NCBI GenBank assembly: GCA_947468275.1
Contig: CANIKO010000004.1
Span: forward strand, 167,429-231,428
DNA from: Bacteroidota bacterium
GTDB taxonomy: Bacteria; Bacteroidota; Bacteroidia; NS11-12g; UBA9320
Direction: 5' to 3'
DNA length: 64,000 bases
This document shows, piece by piece, positions 1 to 8,857 of this stretch (position 1 is the first letter of the stretch; each line of letters opens with the position of its first letter). The notes beneath the pieces were generated by a model, which did no database searches, was not told the origin of the DNA, and saw only the letters and a program-made list of their open reading frames with translations. Both the position numbers and the translations under genes were made by a program.

Positions 1-24
1 GTTTTATCGACTGGAATTGTCTTT

Positions 25-483
25 TTAATTCAAGAGCGTCTTAAACCAACTAATAAATTTATCTTTTTCATATTCATTAGTGGTCTGTGGATTCTCGTGT
101 GCCATTATATCGCTTGAAAAGAGAACCAGATTGACATTGTCTTTGCTTACACAAAGTATCATAACAACTGAACCGCTTCCTGTATTTGACTTCCAAGCAT
201 AAACTGTTAAGTCTTTAATATCATAAAGCCAATTCCAATCATCAAATCCATAATTTATTTCTTCAATAAATCTTTTTTTACTGTATCCCGATAAATCAAA
301 ATAAAATTTATACTGGTCATGAAAAGTCAGAACTTCTTTTGAAATACTGCTCAAGGGAACATATTTCTTCACACCACCTGAATCACTTTTCACTGTTGAC
401 CAAAGAAATTGTTGTCCAAATGCTGAATTTGTTAAGGTCAACAACAAAATAACAATGCCAATATTTTTCATAATGTTCTTCAA
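25..483 (-). CDS. hypothetical secreted protein (signal peptide, 152 aa)
   Basis: ORF with N-terminal hydrophobic signal (IGIVILLLTLTNSAFGQ); no family recognised. Confidence 0.6.
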   Translation of the reverse strand: MKNIMKNIGIVILLLTLTNSAFGQQFLWSTVKSDSGGVKKYVPLSSISKEVLTFHDQYKFYFDLSGYSKKRFIEEINYGFDDWNWLYDIKDLTVYAWKSNTGSGSVVMILCVSKDNVNLVLFSSDIMAHENPQTTNEYEKDKFISWFKTLLN

Positions 484-647
484 GTAATATTCAAAAGTAT
501 AAATTTTTTATTTAAACGGATTTATCTAAATAGTAATTTTTAAAATACCACTAACTATTATATATGTGTGTTGTACAAATCAGGATTATGTAAGTAATCG
601 TATAGATCAACGACCTGATAATAATCACGTAGAAAGTTAGAATTCGC

Positions 648-667
648 TTCAATTCCCGCTACTGGCT
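648..667 (+). other. tRNA 3'-end fragment (T-loop to discriminator), no 5' part
   Basis: TTCAATTCCCGC-TACTGGC-T fits tRNA positions 54-73 (T55 C56 R57 A58 N Y C61), followed at once by a terminator; no matching D-arm/anticodon arm upstream. Confidence 0.45.
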
Positions 668-668
668 T

Positions 669-701
669 AAAAAAGGTTGATAGAAATATCAACCTTTTTT
701 T
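669..701 (+). terminator. Rho-independent terminator
   Basis: aaaaaGGTTGATAgaaaTATCAACCttttttt hairpin with T tract. Confidence 0.7.
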
Positions 702-726
702 ATTAGGTTGCTTTAAATAGTTTAAT

Positions 727-784
727 TGGTTAAAATGGTGATTAGTTAGATAATTTAACAAATCACAAATCACCATTTTAACCA
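727..784. repeat. 17-bp inverted repeat with 24-nt loop
   Basis: tggttaaaatggtgatt (727-743) and aatcaccattttaacca (768-784) are exact reverse complements. Confidence 0.85.
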
Positions 785-802
785 TTTTACAACCACTTTA
801 CC

Positions 803-810
803 TACTTTTG
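803..810 (+). promoter_or_regulatory. Bacteroidota -7 box (TACTTTTG) upstream of hddA
   Basis: exact TANNTTTG 7 nt before ATG at 818; -33 TTTG not clear. Confidence 0.4.
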
Positions 811-817
811 CACCCAC

Positions 818-1840
818 ATGATTATTAAAAGTAAAGCCCCTCTTCGCATTGGTTTAGCAGGTGGAGGCACAGATGTTAGTCCTTATTCCGATCTTTACGG
901 AGGTTCCATTCTAAACGCCACTATAAATAAATATGCCTATGCTACTATAGAACCCTTAGAGGGAGACATTATTGAATTACATTCAATTGATAAAAATGAA
1001 ACACTTACCTACAAATCGATGCCAGTTTTGGAGGCCAATGGGAATCTTGATTTACTAAAAGGGGTTTATAATAGGATCGTAAATCAATTTACCCATAAAC
1101 CACTTTCATTCAGACTTACTACATATGTAGATGCACCGGCGGGTTCAGGGTTGGGGTCAAGTTCAACTTTGGTGGTAGCTATTATTGGTGCTTTTGCCGA
1201 ATGGCTTAATTTACCTTTAGGCGAATACGATATTGCCCATCTTGCTTTTGAAATAGAACGAATTGACCTAAACATGGCCGGTGGCAAGCAAGACCAATAT
1301 GCTGCGACGTTTGGCGGGTTTAATTTTATGGAGTTTTATAAGGACGATAAAGTAATAGTTAATCCTTTACGTATTAAGAGAAAGTATATTACCGAACTTC
1401 AAAATAATCTAGTATTGTTTTATACTGGAACTAGTCGTAATTCCAGCAATATTATTGAAGAACAATCCAAAAATATAAAAGATAAATCGGTAGATGCCAC
1501 AGAAGCTACTCATCGCTTAAAAGAACAATCTATTAAAATGAAAGAAGCCTTATTAATGGGGCATTTGGATAAAATAGGGGAGATACTGCATTTTGGATGG
1601 GAGCATAAAAAGCAAATAGCTAAAGGTATTAGCAATCCTGAAATTGAAGCCATTTATGCAGCCGCTTTAAAAGCAGGTTCAAATGGCGGTAAAATATCAG
1701 GAGCAGGTGGGGGAGGTTTTATATTTTTCTATTGCCCCGGCAATACCCGTTTTAAAGTAATCGATGCCATGAGAGCCTTTAACGGCAGGGTAGAAAACTA
1801 TGAATTTACTACCGGCGGCTTGTATACTTATACAATGTAA
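818..1840 (+). CDS. hddA: GHMP kinase, D-glycero-alpha-D-manno-heptose 7-phosphate kinase
   Basis: MIIKSKAPLRIGLAGGGTDVSPY N-terminus, PAGSGLGSSST GHMP ATP loop, C-terminal SGAGGGGF motif; neighbours hddC and gmhB. Confidence 0.85.
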   Translation: MIIKSKAPLRIGLAGGGTDVSPYSDLYGGSILNATINKYAYATIEPLEGDIIELHSIDKNETLTYKSMPVLEANGNLDLLKGVYNRIVNQFTHKPLSFRLTTYVDAPAGSGLGSSSTLVVAIIGAFAEWLNLPLGEYDIAHLAFEIERIDLNMAGGKQDQYAATFGGFNFMEFYKDDKVIVNPLRIKRKYITELQNNLVLFYTGTSRNSSNIIEEQSKNIKDKSVDATEATHRLKEQSIKMKEALLMGHLDKIGEILHFGWEHKKQIAKGISNPEIEAIYAAALKAGSNGGKISGAGGGGFIFFYCPGNTRFKVIDAMRAFNGRVENYEFTTGGLYTYTM

Positions 1841-2550
1841 TGGAATCGTTTCCTGATATAATAATATTGGCCGGAGGATTTGGAACACGGCTAAAAAGTG
1901 TGGTTAAGGATGTTCCAAAACCGATGGCACCTATAGCCGGAAAGCCTTTTTTGGAATGGCTAATAAATTACCTTTCTGTTTTTAACCCTAATAAAATAAT
2001 ACTAAGCACAGGTTATAAACATGAAACGATTGAAGCACATTTTGGAAAAAGCTTTAAAAATATTCCTATTGTTTACAGCATTGAAACCAACCCATTGGGA
2101 ACAGGGGGAGCCATTAAAAAAGCTTTAAATTTAGTAGAAACTGAAAACTGCTTGGTATTGAACGGGGATACTTTTTTGCAAATTGACCATCCTAATTTTC
2201 TGAATTTTCATAATGTAAATAAAGCGCTGTTTTCGATGGCCTTAAAACCTATGAAGAATCCTGCCCGTTATGGAACCTTAGAAACTGAGGGAGATACCAT
2301 TAAAAAATTTAATGAAAAAAATCCTAAATTATCGGAAGGGCTTATCAATACAGGTGTATATTTGATGAATAAGTCAATTATTAAACATTTACCTATACAG
2401 GAAAAGTTTTCATTTGAAATTGACTTTATGGAACTTAAAACCAGCGAAATGGAAATGAAAAGTTTTATTACCGACGATTATTTTATAGATATTGGTATTC
2501 CTGAAGATTATAAAAAAGCAAACGATGAATTCCCAAATATTTTCAATTAA
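1840..2550 (+). CDS. hddC: NDP-sugar nucleotidyltransferase, heptose-1-phosphate guanylyltransferase type
   Basis: ILAGGFGTRLKSVVKDVPKPMAPIAGKPFLEW nucleotidyltransferase motif; start overlaps hddA stop (TAATG). Confidence 0.8.
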   Translation: MESFPDIIILAGGFGTRLKSVVKDVPKPMAPIAGKPFLEWLINYLSVFNPNKIILSTGYKHETIEAHFGKSFKNIPIVYSIETNPLGTGGAIKKALNLVETENCLVLNGDTFLQIDHPNFLNFHNVNKALFSMALKPMKNPARYGTLETEGDTIKKFNEKNPKLSEGLINTGVYLMNKSIIKHLPIQEKFSFEIDFMELKTSEMEMKSFITDDYFIDIGIPEDYKKANDEFPNIFN

Positions 2551-3061
2551 ATCTGATTCAGCTTTATTTATTGATCGAGACGGGGTAATAAACAAATTGC
2601 GAGTGGCCGATTACGTCAAACAAATCAACGAATTTGAATTGTTGCCGGAGGTAATTCCAGCTTTGGAAATTTTAAGACCTTTATTTAAACGAATTTTTGT
2701 AGTAACCAATCAGCAAGGCATAGGTAAAGAATTAATGGTCGATTCAATTGAGGAGATACATAATCATTTTTTGGAGCTATTGCCTTCCAATCTTCGCCCC
2801 GATAAAATTTACCATTGCCCGCATTTAAAAGACGATAATTGCGTTTGCCGTAAACCCAAACCCGGTATGGCTTTAAAGGCTAAAAATGATTTTCCTGAAA
2901 TACAACTCACCAATTCAATTATGATTGGCGACAGTCAAAGTGATATGGAATTTGCAATAAATTCAGGAATTATGCCGATATTTATTTCAGAAAATTCCAA
3001 CCCCGAAATTCCAACATTTAGTAATATTTTGACATTTGCCCTAAGTTTAGTACAGAAATAA
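2525..3061 (+). CDS. gmhB: HAD-IIIA phosphatase, D-glycero-D-manno-heptose 1,7-bisphosphate 7-phosphatase
   Basis: ALFIDRDGVINK, VVTNQQGIGK, CHCP-like Zn residues (YHCPHLKDDNCVCRKPKPGM), GDSQSDM; internal ATG at 2525 preferred over tracked 2492. Confidence 0.85.
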   Translation: MNSQIFSIKSDSALFIDRDGVINKLRVADYVKQINEFELLPEVIPALEILRPLFKRIFVVTNQQGIGKELMVDSIEEIHNHFLELLPSNLRPDKIYHCPHLKDDNCVCRKPKPGMALKAKNDFPEIQLTNSIMIGDSQSDMEFAINSGIMPIFISENSNPEIPTFSNILTFALSLVQK

Positions 3062-3120
3062 CAGCCTTTTGTAAAAAATAGCATTTTTAAGAAACGTATT
3101 TAACGAAATTTGCGTTAAAT

Positions 3121-6100
3121 TTGATAGAAGACTTGAAAAGACTCCTTTCTATATTATTGATTTCACTTTTCCTTGTTCCTTTGGCTCAAGCTACGCATCT
3201 TATAGGTGGCTCTATGAGTTACCAAAATTTAGGACAAAACTCAAAAGGAAATTATAATTTCAAAATATCACTATCCCTTTATCGCGATTGTAAAGGTAGT
3301 GTAGCCAACACTGTTCAATTTACTAATGATATAGAAATCGGGTTCTATTATAGCAATAATAAAGCCCTTTACAAAACGGCTCATATTACCTTAGTTTCCA
3401 AAAAGCTTGTACAAGCCCCAGGAAGAACGGATTGCCCTGCCATTTTAAATGCCTGCATTGAAGAGGGGTTTTATGAAGGAGTTGTTGAATTAATTCCATC
3501 AACGGTAGGTTATGAATTTACTTTCGAATTGTGTTGCAGAAATATTCAGAACAATATTGTAGCGGGAAGCACAGGGCCCATGCAGGGACAAACTTATTAT
3601 TGTAAAATTCCTCCCACAAATATCAAAAATAGTTCGCCGGTTTTTATAAATGGCGTCCCATCACCTTTTATGTGTGCCAATGATACCACTTCGTTTTTAA
3701 ACACCGCTGTGGATCCTGATGGCGATTCACTTGTTTATTATTTTGTTAAACCTTATGGAAGTATAAGTGATGGGGCAATTTTAAATCCTCCTAGTAAAAT
3801 GACTTTGCCATCTATAATTTACAATAATGGCTTTGATGAAAATCGCCCTTTTGGTGCTAGTGGGTATTCAAGTATTGATAGGTTTAATGGACTTACTCAA
3901 TATTTTACCAATATCACCGGAAACTATATAGTAGCTGTCGAAGTAGCTGAATATAGAAATGGAATACTCTTAAGCACAGTAAGGCTCGATTTACAAATTA
4001 TTTTTATTAATTGTACCCCAAATAGAAAACCTAACATTAGCAGTGATAAAGGAAAAAGCTTTACTATAGAGGCAGGAAGTAAATTGTGTTTTAATGTTAT
4101 TTCAACGGATGCAGATAATGATAATTTAAAATTAACTCCTTCGGGTGATATTTTCACAGGTTTTAATGGATGGAAGGGCCCAAAAGCTACATTATCTTCC
4201 AAAACGGGTAAAGGAAATATTATCTCTGAATTTTGTTGGCAAACATCTTGTGATCAGGCAAGCCCTAAACCATACCAGTTTGCAGTAACTGTAGTTGATG
4301 ATGGTTGTCCAGGAAAATTCAATTCTGTTAATTTCACTATACTTGTTAATCCATTTAATAGTAAACTAGGCATTTCAGGTGTTATAGATCCTTGTCAAAA
4401 TACCGCTACAACTTATCAAGCACTTTTTTTGGCAAAAAATTCAACATTAGAATGGGAAGCCATTCAGGGAATAATTTTAACAGGACAAGGTACCAATCAA
4501 ATTGGTATTAGATGGAACGGCTCGGGAATAGGTAAGGTAAGATGCAGGGAAATTTCCCAATATGGCTGCCTTGGAGAATGGAAAGACTTTATTATAAATA
4601 TCAAAACAAGCCCAGCAACACCTGTTATCGTTGGAAAAGACACTGTTTGTATTAATTCAACAGAAATTTATAAAATTGGTTCAACGTTGCTTCAGTCTTT
4701 TTGGTTTGTTAAATCAGGTAATAAAATTTCAAGTTCTAATTCAGATTGCAATATAAATTGGGATGTCATAGGCAATCATACTTTGAAGGTAATAACTGTA
4801 GCTAATGGATGCTTTAGTGATACAGGATTATTAAAGGTAAATGTTCGTAAACCGAATCCAAATATTATTGGGCCGGCTTCTGTTTGTCCTAATTCTCGAA
4901 AGATTGAGTATAATGCATATGGAATTAGTAGCTCATCTTATCAATGGACTATTGCAGGAGGAAGTATTGCCTCAGGAAATAATACCTCAAAGATTTTTGT
5001 AAATTGGGGCAATGCAGGAACCGGAAATTTGACGGTTATAGAAACCGACCGTTTTGGATGTAAAAGTGATCCTATTTCTTTAACAATAAACAAATCTTAC
5101 ATTTTAGATAGTGAATTCCCAAAAGGAAAGACATCTGTTTGCGAGTTTGAAAAGGGAGTTCAATATTTTGTATTTCCAGCCAATGGGGCCACTTATGTTT
5201 GGGGGATTTCAGGTGGAAATATATTTCCACCCGGAAATACTAATGCAATAAAAGTTGATTGGGGGAAAGGAGGATTAGGTAGTGTGACAATAACAAAAAC
5301 AGCTTTTGATAGTGTTAATTTAAAACTTTGTTCAAGCTTACCTGCAAAACTGAACGTAGTAATTAATCCAACACCTACTGCCTCAATTATTAACGGAGAT
5401 TATGAAGTTTGTCAATTGGCCGATTCTTTAACTTATTCAGTAAACGGATTCGTTGGAAGTAAATATTTTTGGAGGGTAAATGGCAATTTGAATAACATTA
5501 TAGGGCAAGGAACAAATACTATAAAACTAGCTTGGAATGCACCGGGCCAATTCAATATAGAGGTAACCGAGGTATCAAAAGACAGTTGTTGGGGAAATGT
5601 AATTGATACATCTGTAATTGTTCATCCTAAACCTGCAGCAAATTTAATTATTGGTCCGGCCATTGTTTGTGATCCTGATTATTTTAATAGAAAATATATT
5701 ATTAGTGGATTAAATAATTCATTTTATTCATGGTTGGTTAATAACGGAAATATTATTTCGGGAAATGGGAAAGATAGTATTATTGTTAATTGGACTGAAA
5801 ACGAACCAGCATGGATAAAAGTTATTGAAACCTCTGAATTTGGTTGCTCCGGTGATACATTAACTAAGAATGTAATTCTTGATAAGTTGAACATCGAAAT
5901 GTTAGTGGTATCTGTAGGAAAACCAGATAATAAAATGGAAATTAGTTGGAAGAATGCAAATTCAAAATCAATCCCTAGAAACTATGAATTGGATAAAAGG
6001 AATGCTAGTTCTTTGGTCTGGAAAAATTTGGCCACCGTAAATAATTTCACAAATTATATTGAGCAACCATTAAATACCGACATTAATGCCTTTGATTACC

Positions 6101-6708
6101 GAATAAAAGTTAAAGATTTATGTGGAATTGAAAAAACCTCTGACATACATACCAACGTTTGGTTATCTGGAGCAAAAACAGAAGATCCTTATGCTATAAA
6201 AATGCAGTTTTCAAATTATATGGGTTTTAAAAATGGAGTGAGCAAATATGTGTTGTACAGAAAAATAAGTGACAACGGAGATTTTTACCAACCTTATGAT
6301 TCTTTTTCAACTCCCGAAAATATGTTTTATAAAAATGGCCTTGATGGTTATAGCCAGTGTTATAGAATTTTAAGTTTTGAAAATGGTGGAAATAATCAGG
6401 TCAGTTGGTCTAATGAAATCTGTTTCAATTTTTCCCCAACTATTTATATTCCTAATGCCTATTCGCCAAACAATGATGGCTTAAACGATAAATTTGTAAT
6501 AAGTGCAGGAGCTATAAAAACTTTCAGTATGAAAATATTTGACCGTTGGGGAGAAAAACTTTGGGAAACTGAAGATTATACCGCTGCTTGGGATGGCTTC
6601 TATAAAGAAAAGCCTGTTCAAATGGATGTTTACGTGTACACCGTAACTTTAACTGATTTTAGAGATAAAGTTTATAAAATGAACGGCACGGTGCATGTAA
6701 TAAGGTAA
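3121..6708 (+). CDS. large secreted PKD-like multi-domain protein with T9SS type B (gliding-motility-associated) C-terminal domain
   Basis: TTG start, signal peptide, repeated PKD-like blocks, C-term IYIPNAYSPNNDGLNDKF...DRWGEKLWE...DGFYKEKPVQMDVYVYTV typical CHU_C domain. Confidence 0.85.
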   Translation: MIEDLKRLLSILLISLFLVPLAQATHLIGGSMSYQNLGQNSKGNYNFKISLSLYRDCKGSVANTVQFTNDIEIGFYYSNNKALYKTAHITLVSKKLVQAPGRTDCPAILNACIEEGFYEGVVELIPSTVGYEFTFELCCRNIQNNIVAGSTGPMQGQTYYCKIPPTNIKNSSPVFINGVPSPFMCANDTTSFLNTAVDPDGDSLVYYFVKPYGSISDGAILNPPSKMTLPSIIYNNGFDENRPFGASGYSSIDRFNGLTQYFTNITGNYIVAVEVAEYRNGILLSTVRLDLQIIFINCTPNRKPNISSDKGKSFTIEAGSKLCFNVISTDADNDNLKLTPSGDIFTGFNGWKGPKATLSSKTGKGNIISEFCWQTSCDQASPKPYQFAVTVVDDGCPGKFNSVNFTILVNPFNSKLGISGVIDPCQNTATTYQALFLAKNSTLEWEAIQGIILTGQGTNQIGIRWNGSGIGKVRCREISQYGCLGEWKDFIINIKTSPATPVIVGKDTVCINSTEIYKIGSTLLQSFWFVKSGNKISSSNSDCNINWDVIGNHTLKVITVANGCFSDTGLLKVNVRKPNPNIIGPASVCPNSRKIEYNAYGISSSSYQWTIAGGSIASGNNTSKIFVNWGNAGTGNLTVIETDRFGCKSDPISLTINKSYILDSEFPKGKTSVCEFEKGVQYFVFPANGATYVWGISGGNIFPPGNTNAIKVDWGKGGLGSVTITKTAFDSVNLKLCSSLPAKLNVVINPTPTASIINGDYEVCQLADSLTYSVNGFVGSKYFWRVNGNLNNIIGQGTNTIKLAWNAPGQFNIEVTEVSKDSCWGNVIDTSVIVHPKPAANLIIGPAIVCDPDYFNRKYIISGLNNSFYSWLVNNGNIISGNGKDSIIVNWTENEPAWIKVIETSEFGCSGDTLTKNVILDKLNIEMLVVSVGKPDNKMEISWKNANSKSIPRNYELDKRNASSLVWKNLATVNNFTNYIEQPLNTDINAFDYRIKVKDLCGIEKTSDIHTNVWLSGAKTEDPYAIKMQFSNYMGFKNGVSKYVLYRKISDNGDFYQPYDSFSTPENMFYKNGLDGYSQCYRILSFENGGNNQVSWSNEICFNFSPTIYIPNAYSPNNDGLNDKFVISAGAIKTFSMKIFDRWGEKLWETEDYTAAWDGFYKEKPVQMDVYVYTVTLTDFRDKVYKMNGTVHVIR

Positions 6709-6710
6709 TC

Positions 6711-8012
6711 TTATTCCAACCCTTTCACCCAGCCTGAAATATCCTCAATCACATACATCGGCACATTTCCTCCGTTAAAATATTCACTTGGATTTGGTTT
6801 TCCTTCCCCTTCAATAAATAAGTGATTTAGTTTTGGATAGGAAATAAACGACCAATTCTTTTTTTCAAGATACCCGGTTTTCCAAAGTTTTAAATCCTCA
6901 TTTGTTACCTGATAATCTCTGTCACCCTGTAAAAATAATACAGGCATATCAAGGGTTTTAAGAACTTCAACAGGTTTATAATTTTTCACATCTATCCAAA
7001 ATGCCGTTGGCCAATAACCAAGCAGTTTCAATTTTGGTTTTGAAGTAAGTAATTTATCACTTCTTACAAAATGAACCTTTTTCATTTCTTTTTTTAGAAA
7101 TAGTTTTTCAGGCACACTCACCTTTCCATCCAGTTCAGTTAAATAATGATATTGATATTCAATAAGCGCATCAATAGGGCGGGAGCAACCGGCTAATGAA
7201 ATTCCACCTTTCACACCATTACAATTTTTTAAAATTAGTGGCAATGCATATCCACCTAGGCTATGGCCAATAATATAAATTTGGTTTGTGTCTACATCCG
7301 GGCGGGTTTTAGCTAATTTAAAAGCATTTACAGCGTCGGTTACCGTTTCATCCCACAGGGTAAATTGCATTGTATCAAATTCCATTTTGTAAACCAAGGT
7401 GCGCTTATCATATATCATACACGAAATTCCTTTGGTTAATAAACCTAAATAAATATCTTTAAAAACCTTGATTGGGCCAATACCTTCGTATCGGTTGTTG
7501 GCTCCCGAACCATGAACAAAAATAACAAGAGGCACTTTTTTTGAAAGGTCTTTTGGGTACACAATTTCGCCGGGTAAATTATATTTTCCAGAGATTATAA
7601 CTACATCTTCTTTATTATAAACTAGATTATTGCCGAAAGTGGGTAAGGTATATACTTTGGGGGTTAAGGTAATTCTATTTATTTCCCCTTTATCACTTAG
7701 CGATGTTGTTAATTTTAAACTGCCTTTTTCAAAGTAAACAATAGTAATATATTGATCTGTTTTTTTGCCTTTAACAATAATTGTTTTGTCATTTGATTTA
7801 TACTTACCAAATTCTTTTTCCAAACCTTGCCAAGAAGTTTTAAGAAAATGAACAGAAACTGATTTTTTTAAATTTTTATCAAATTGATTATGCAGTTTTC
7901 TGTAATTATGATGCTTTAAATATTTAATAGCTTTTTCCTGATGCTTGTATTCCTGCGCTTCGCAAAAATTTGCAAATAGAAGTAATAGAAAAACTAACCT
8001 TAATCCATTCAT
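6711..8012 (-). CDS. secreted alpha/beta hydrolase with N-terminal DUF3887-like domain
   Basis: signal peptide; VIFVHGSGANNR oxyanion region, GHSLGGYA nucleophile elbow, late LNHLF His. Confidence 0.8.
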   Translation of the reverse strand: MNGLRLVFLLLLFANFCEAQEYKHQEKAIKYLKHHNYRKLHNQFDKNLKKSVSVHFLKTSWQGLEKEFGKYKSNDKTIIVKGKKTDQYITIVYFEKGSLKLTTSLSDKGEINRITLTPKVYTLPTFGNNLVYNKEDVVIISGKYNLPGEIVYPKDLSKKVPLVIFVHGSGANNRYEGIGPIKVFKDIYLGLLTKGISCMIYDKRTLVYKMEFDTMQFTLWDETVTDAVNAFKLAKTRPDVDTNQIYIIGHSLGGYALPLILKNCNGVKGGISLAGCSRPIDALIEYQYHYLTELDGKVSVPEKLFLKKEMKKVHFVRSDKLLTSKPKLKLLGYWPTAFWIDVKNYKPVEVLKTLDMPVLFLQGDRDYQVTNEDLKLWKTGYLEKKNWSFISYPKLNHLFIEGEGKPNPSEYFNGGNVPMYVIEDISGWVKGLE

Positions 8013-8037
8013 AACTTATAATTCATAACTCATAATT

Positions 8038-8793
8038 TTAAACTGTATCATATTTATGAAGCAGTTTTAAAAAGGTTCCAAAATCCTTGGGATACTCAGC
8101 TTCCAACTCATATTTTTTATCATACAATTCAAAGTGAAGACTACGAGCATGCAAAGCCACGCGGTTCATCATAGGTTGTTCTTCAGTATCTTTACTTAAT
8201 GAAAATTTGCGCTTAATTTTTGAAAGCATCGGCATGGTTCCACCGTACTGAACATCGGCTGCCAGCGGTGCATTTTGCGATTTCATGTGAACCCTTATTT
8301 GATGCAATCTGCCCGTAAAAGGATAGCATTGCAAAAGTGTAAAATGTCTGAAAATTTCAAGAGTATTTACAATCGTTAAGGATTCTTTACCCTCTCTAAA
8401 ATCAATTTTGGCATAACCTTTTGAATTAACTTTTAGAGGTTTGTTAATTTCTAGGTGATCAAAGTGATGGCAACCTTCGGCAATAGCATGATACCATTTA
8501 GTTACTTTTCGGTGTTCAAACTGAATCGCCATTTGGCGATATACCTCATTATTTTTAGCAAATAATATTATACCAGTTGTTTCTTTATCTAACCTATGGC
8601 AAACCTGGATATCAGGCCACTGCTTTCGAGCCAAGCCTAATAAAGATTTTTTGGTTTCATCTCGCTCATCCAAAGTGGATAAAAAGGCAGGTTTGTTAAT
8701 TGCCACAATGTGTTCATCTTCGGCAACTATTAGTTCGGTGATATGTGGGAATTTAAGATTCAATTTTAATATTTTGTTTTTTGGGGGGTTCAA
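8038..8793 (-). CDS. RluA-family RNA pseudouridine synthase
   Basis: VCHRLDKETTGIILFAKN catalytic HRLD motif, GRLHQIRVHM; TTG start is the only in-frame plausible start. Confidence 0.9.
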   Translation of the reverse strand: MNPPKNKILKLNLKFPHITELIVAEDEHIVAINKPAFLSTLDERDETKKSLLGLARKQWPDIQVCHRLDKETTGIILFAKNNEVYRQMAIQFEHRKVTKWYHAIAEGCHHFDHLEINKPLKVNSKGYAKIDFREGKESLTIVNTLEIFRHFTLLQCYPFTGRLHQIRVHMKSQNAPLAADVQYGGTMPMLSKIKRKFSLSKDTEEQPMMNRVALHARSLHFELYDKKYELEAEYPKDFGTFLKLLHKYDTV

Positions 8794-8804
8794 AATTTTG
8801 AACC
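8787..8804. repeat. 18-bp perfect palindrome GGTTCAAAATTTTGAACC
   Basis: self-complementary; overlaps rluA-family TTG start codon. Confidence 0.85.
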
Positions 8805-8831
8805 GATGACCTATAACGGTTTACTTCACAG

Positions 8832-8851
8832 GGGTTCGAAATTTTGAACCC
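8832..8851. repeat. second near-identical palindrome GGGTTCGAAATTTTGAACCC
   Basis: one mismatched pair; between hisS stop and rluA-family start. Confidence 0.8.
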
Positions 8852-8857
8852 TTACTT

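Noticed and set aside
590-667. complete tRNA gene
   Set aside because: The 5' acceptor strand, D-arm and anticodon arm are missing upstream of the T-loop.
558-785. 75-aa minus-strand ORF in the track
   Set aside because: It runs through the terminator, inverted repeat and tRNA fragment; the KPVAGIE peptide is tRNA-derived, so it is unlikely to be a gene.
1084-1287. antisense ORF inside hddA (and similar ones at 1697, 2410, 3924, 9987, 11812, 22823, 25147, 25172, 25227, 26606, 28331, 30110, 31883, 38248, 41901, 44915, 46502, 60346, 62211, 63015)
   Set aside because: All lie fully or mostly opposite strongly supported genes and show no domain or signal of their own.
2492-2524. upstream start for gmhB
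   Set aside because: The extension is the out-of-frame end of hddC; ATG at 2525 fits the family N-terminus better.
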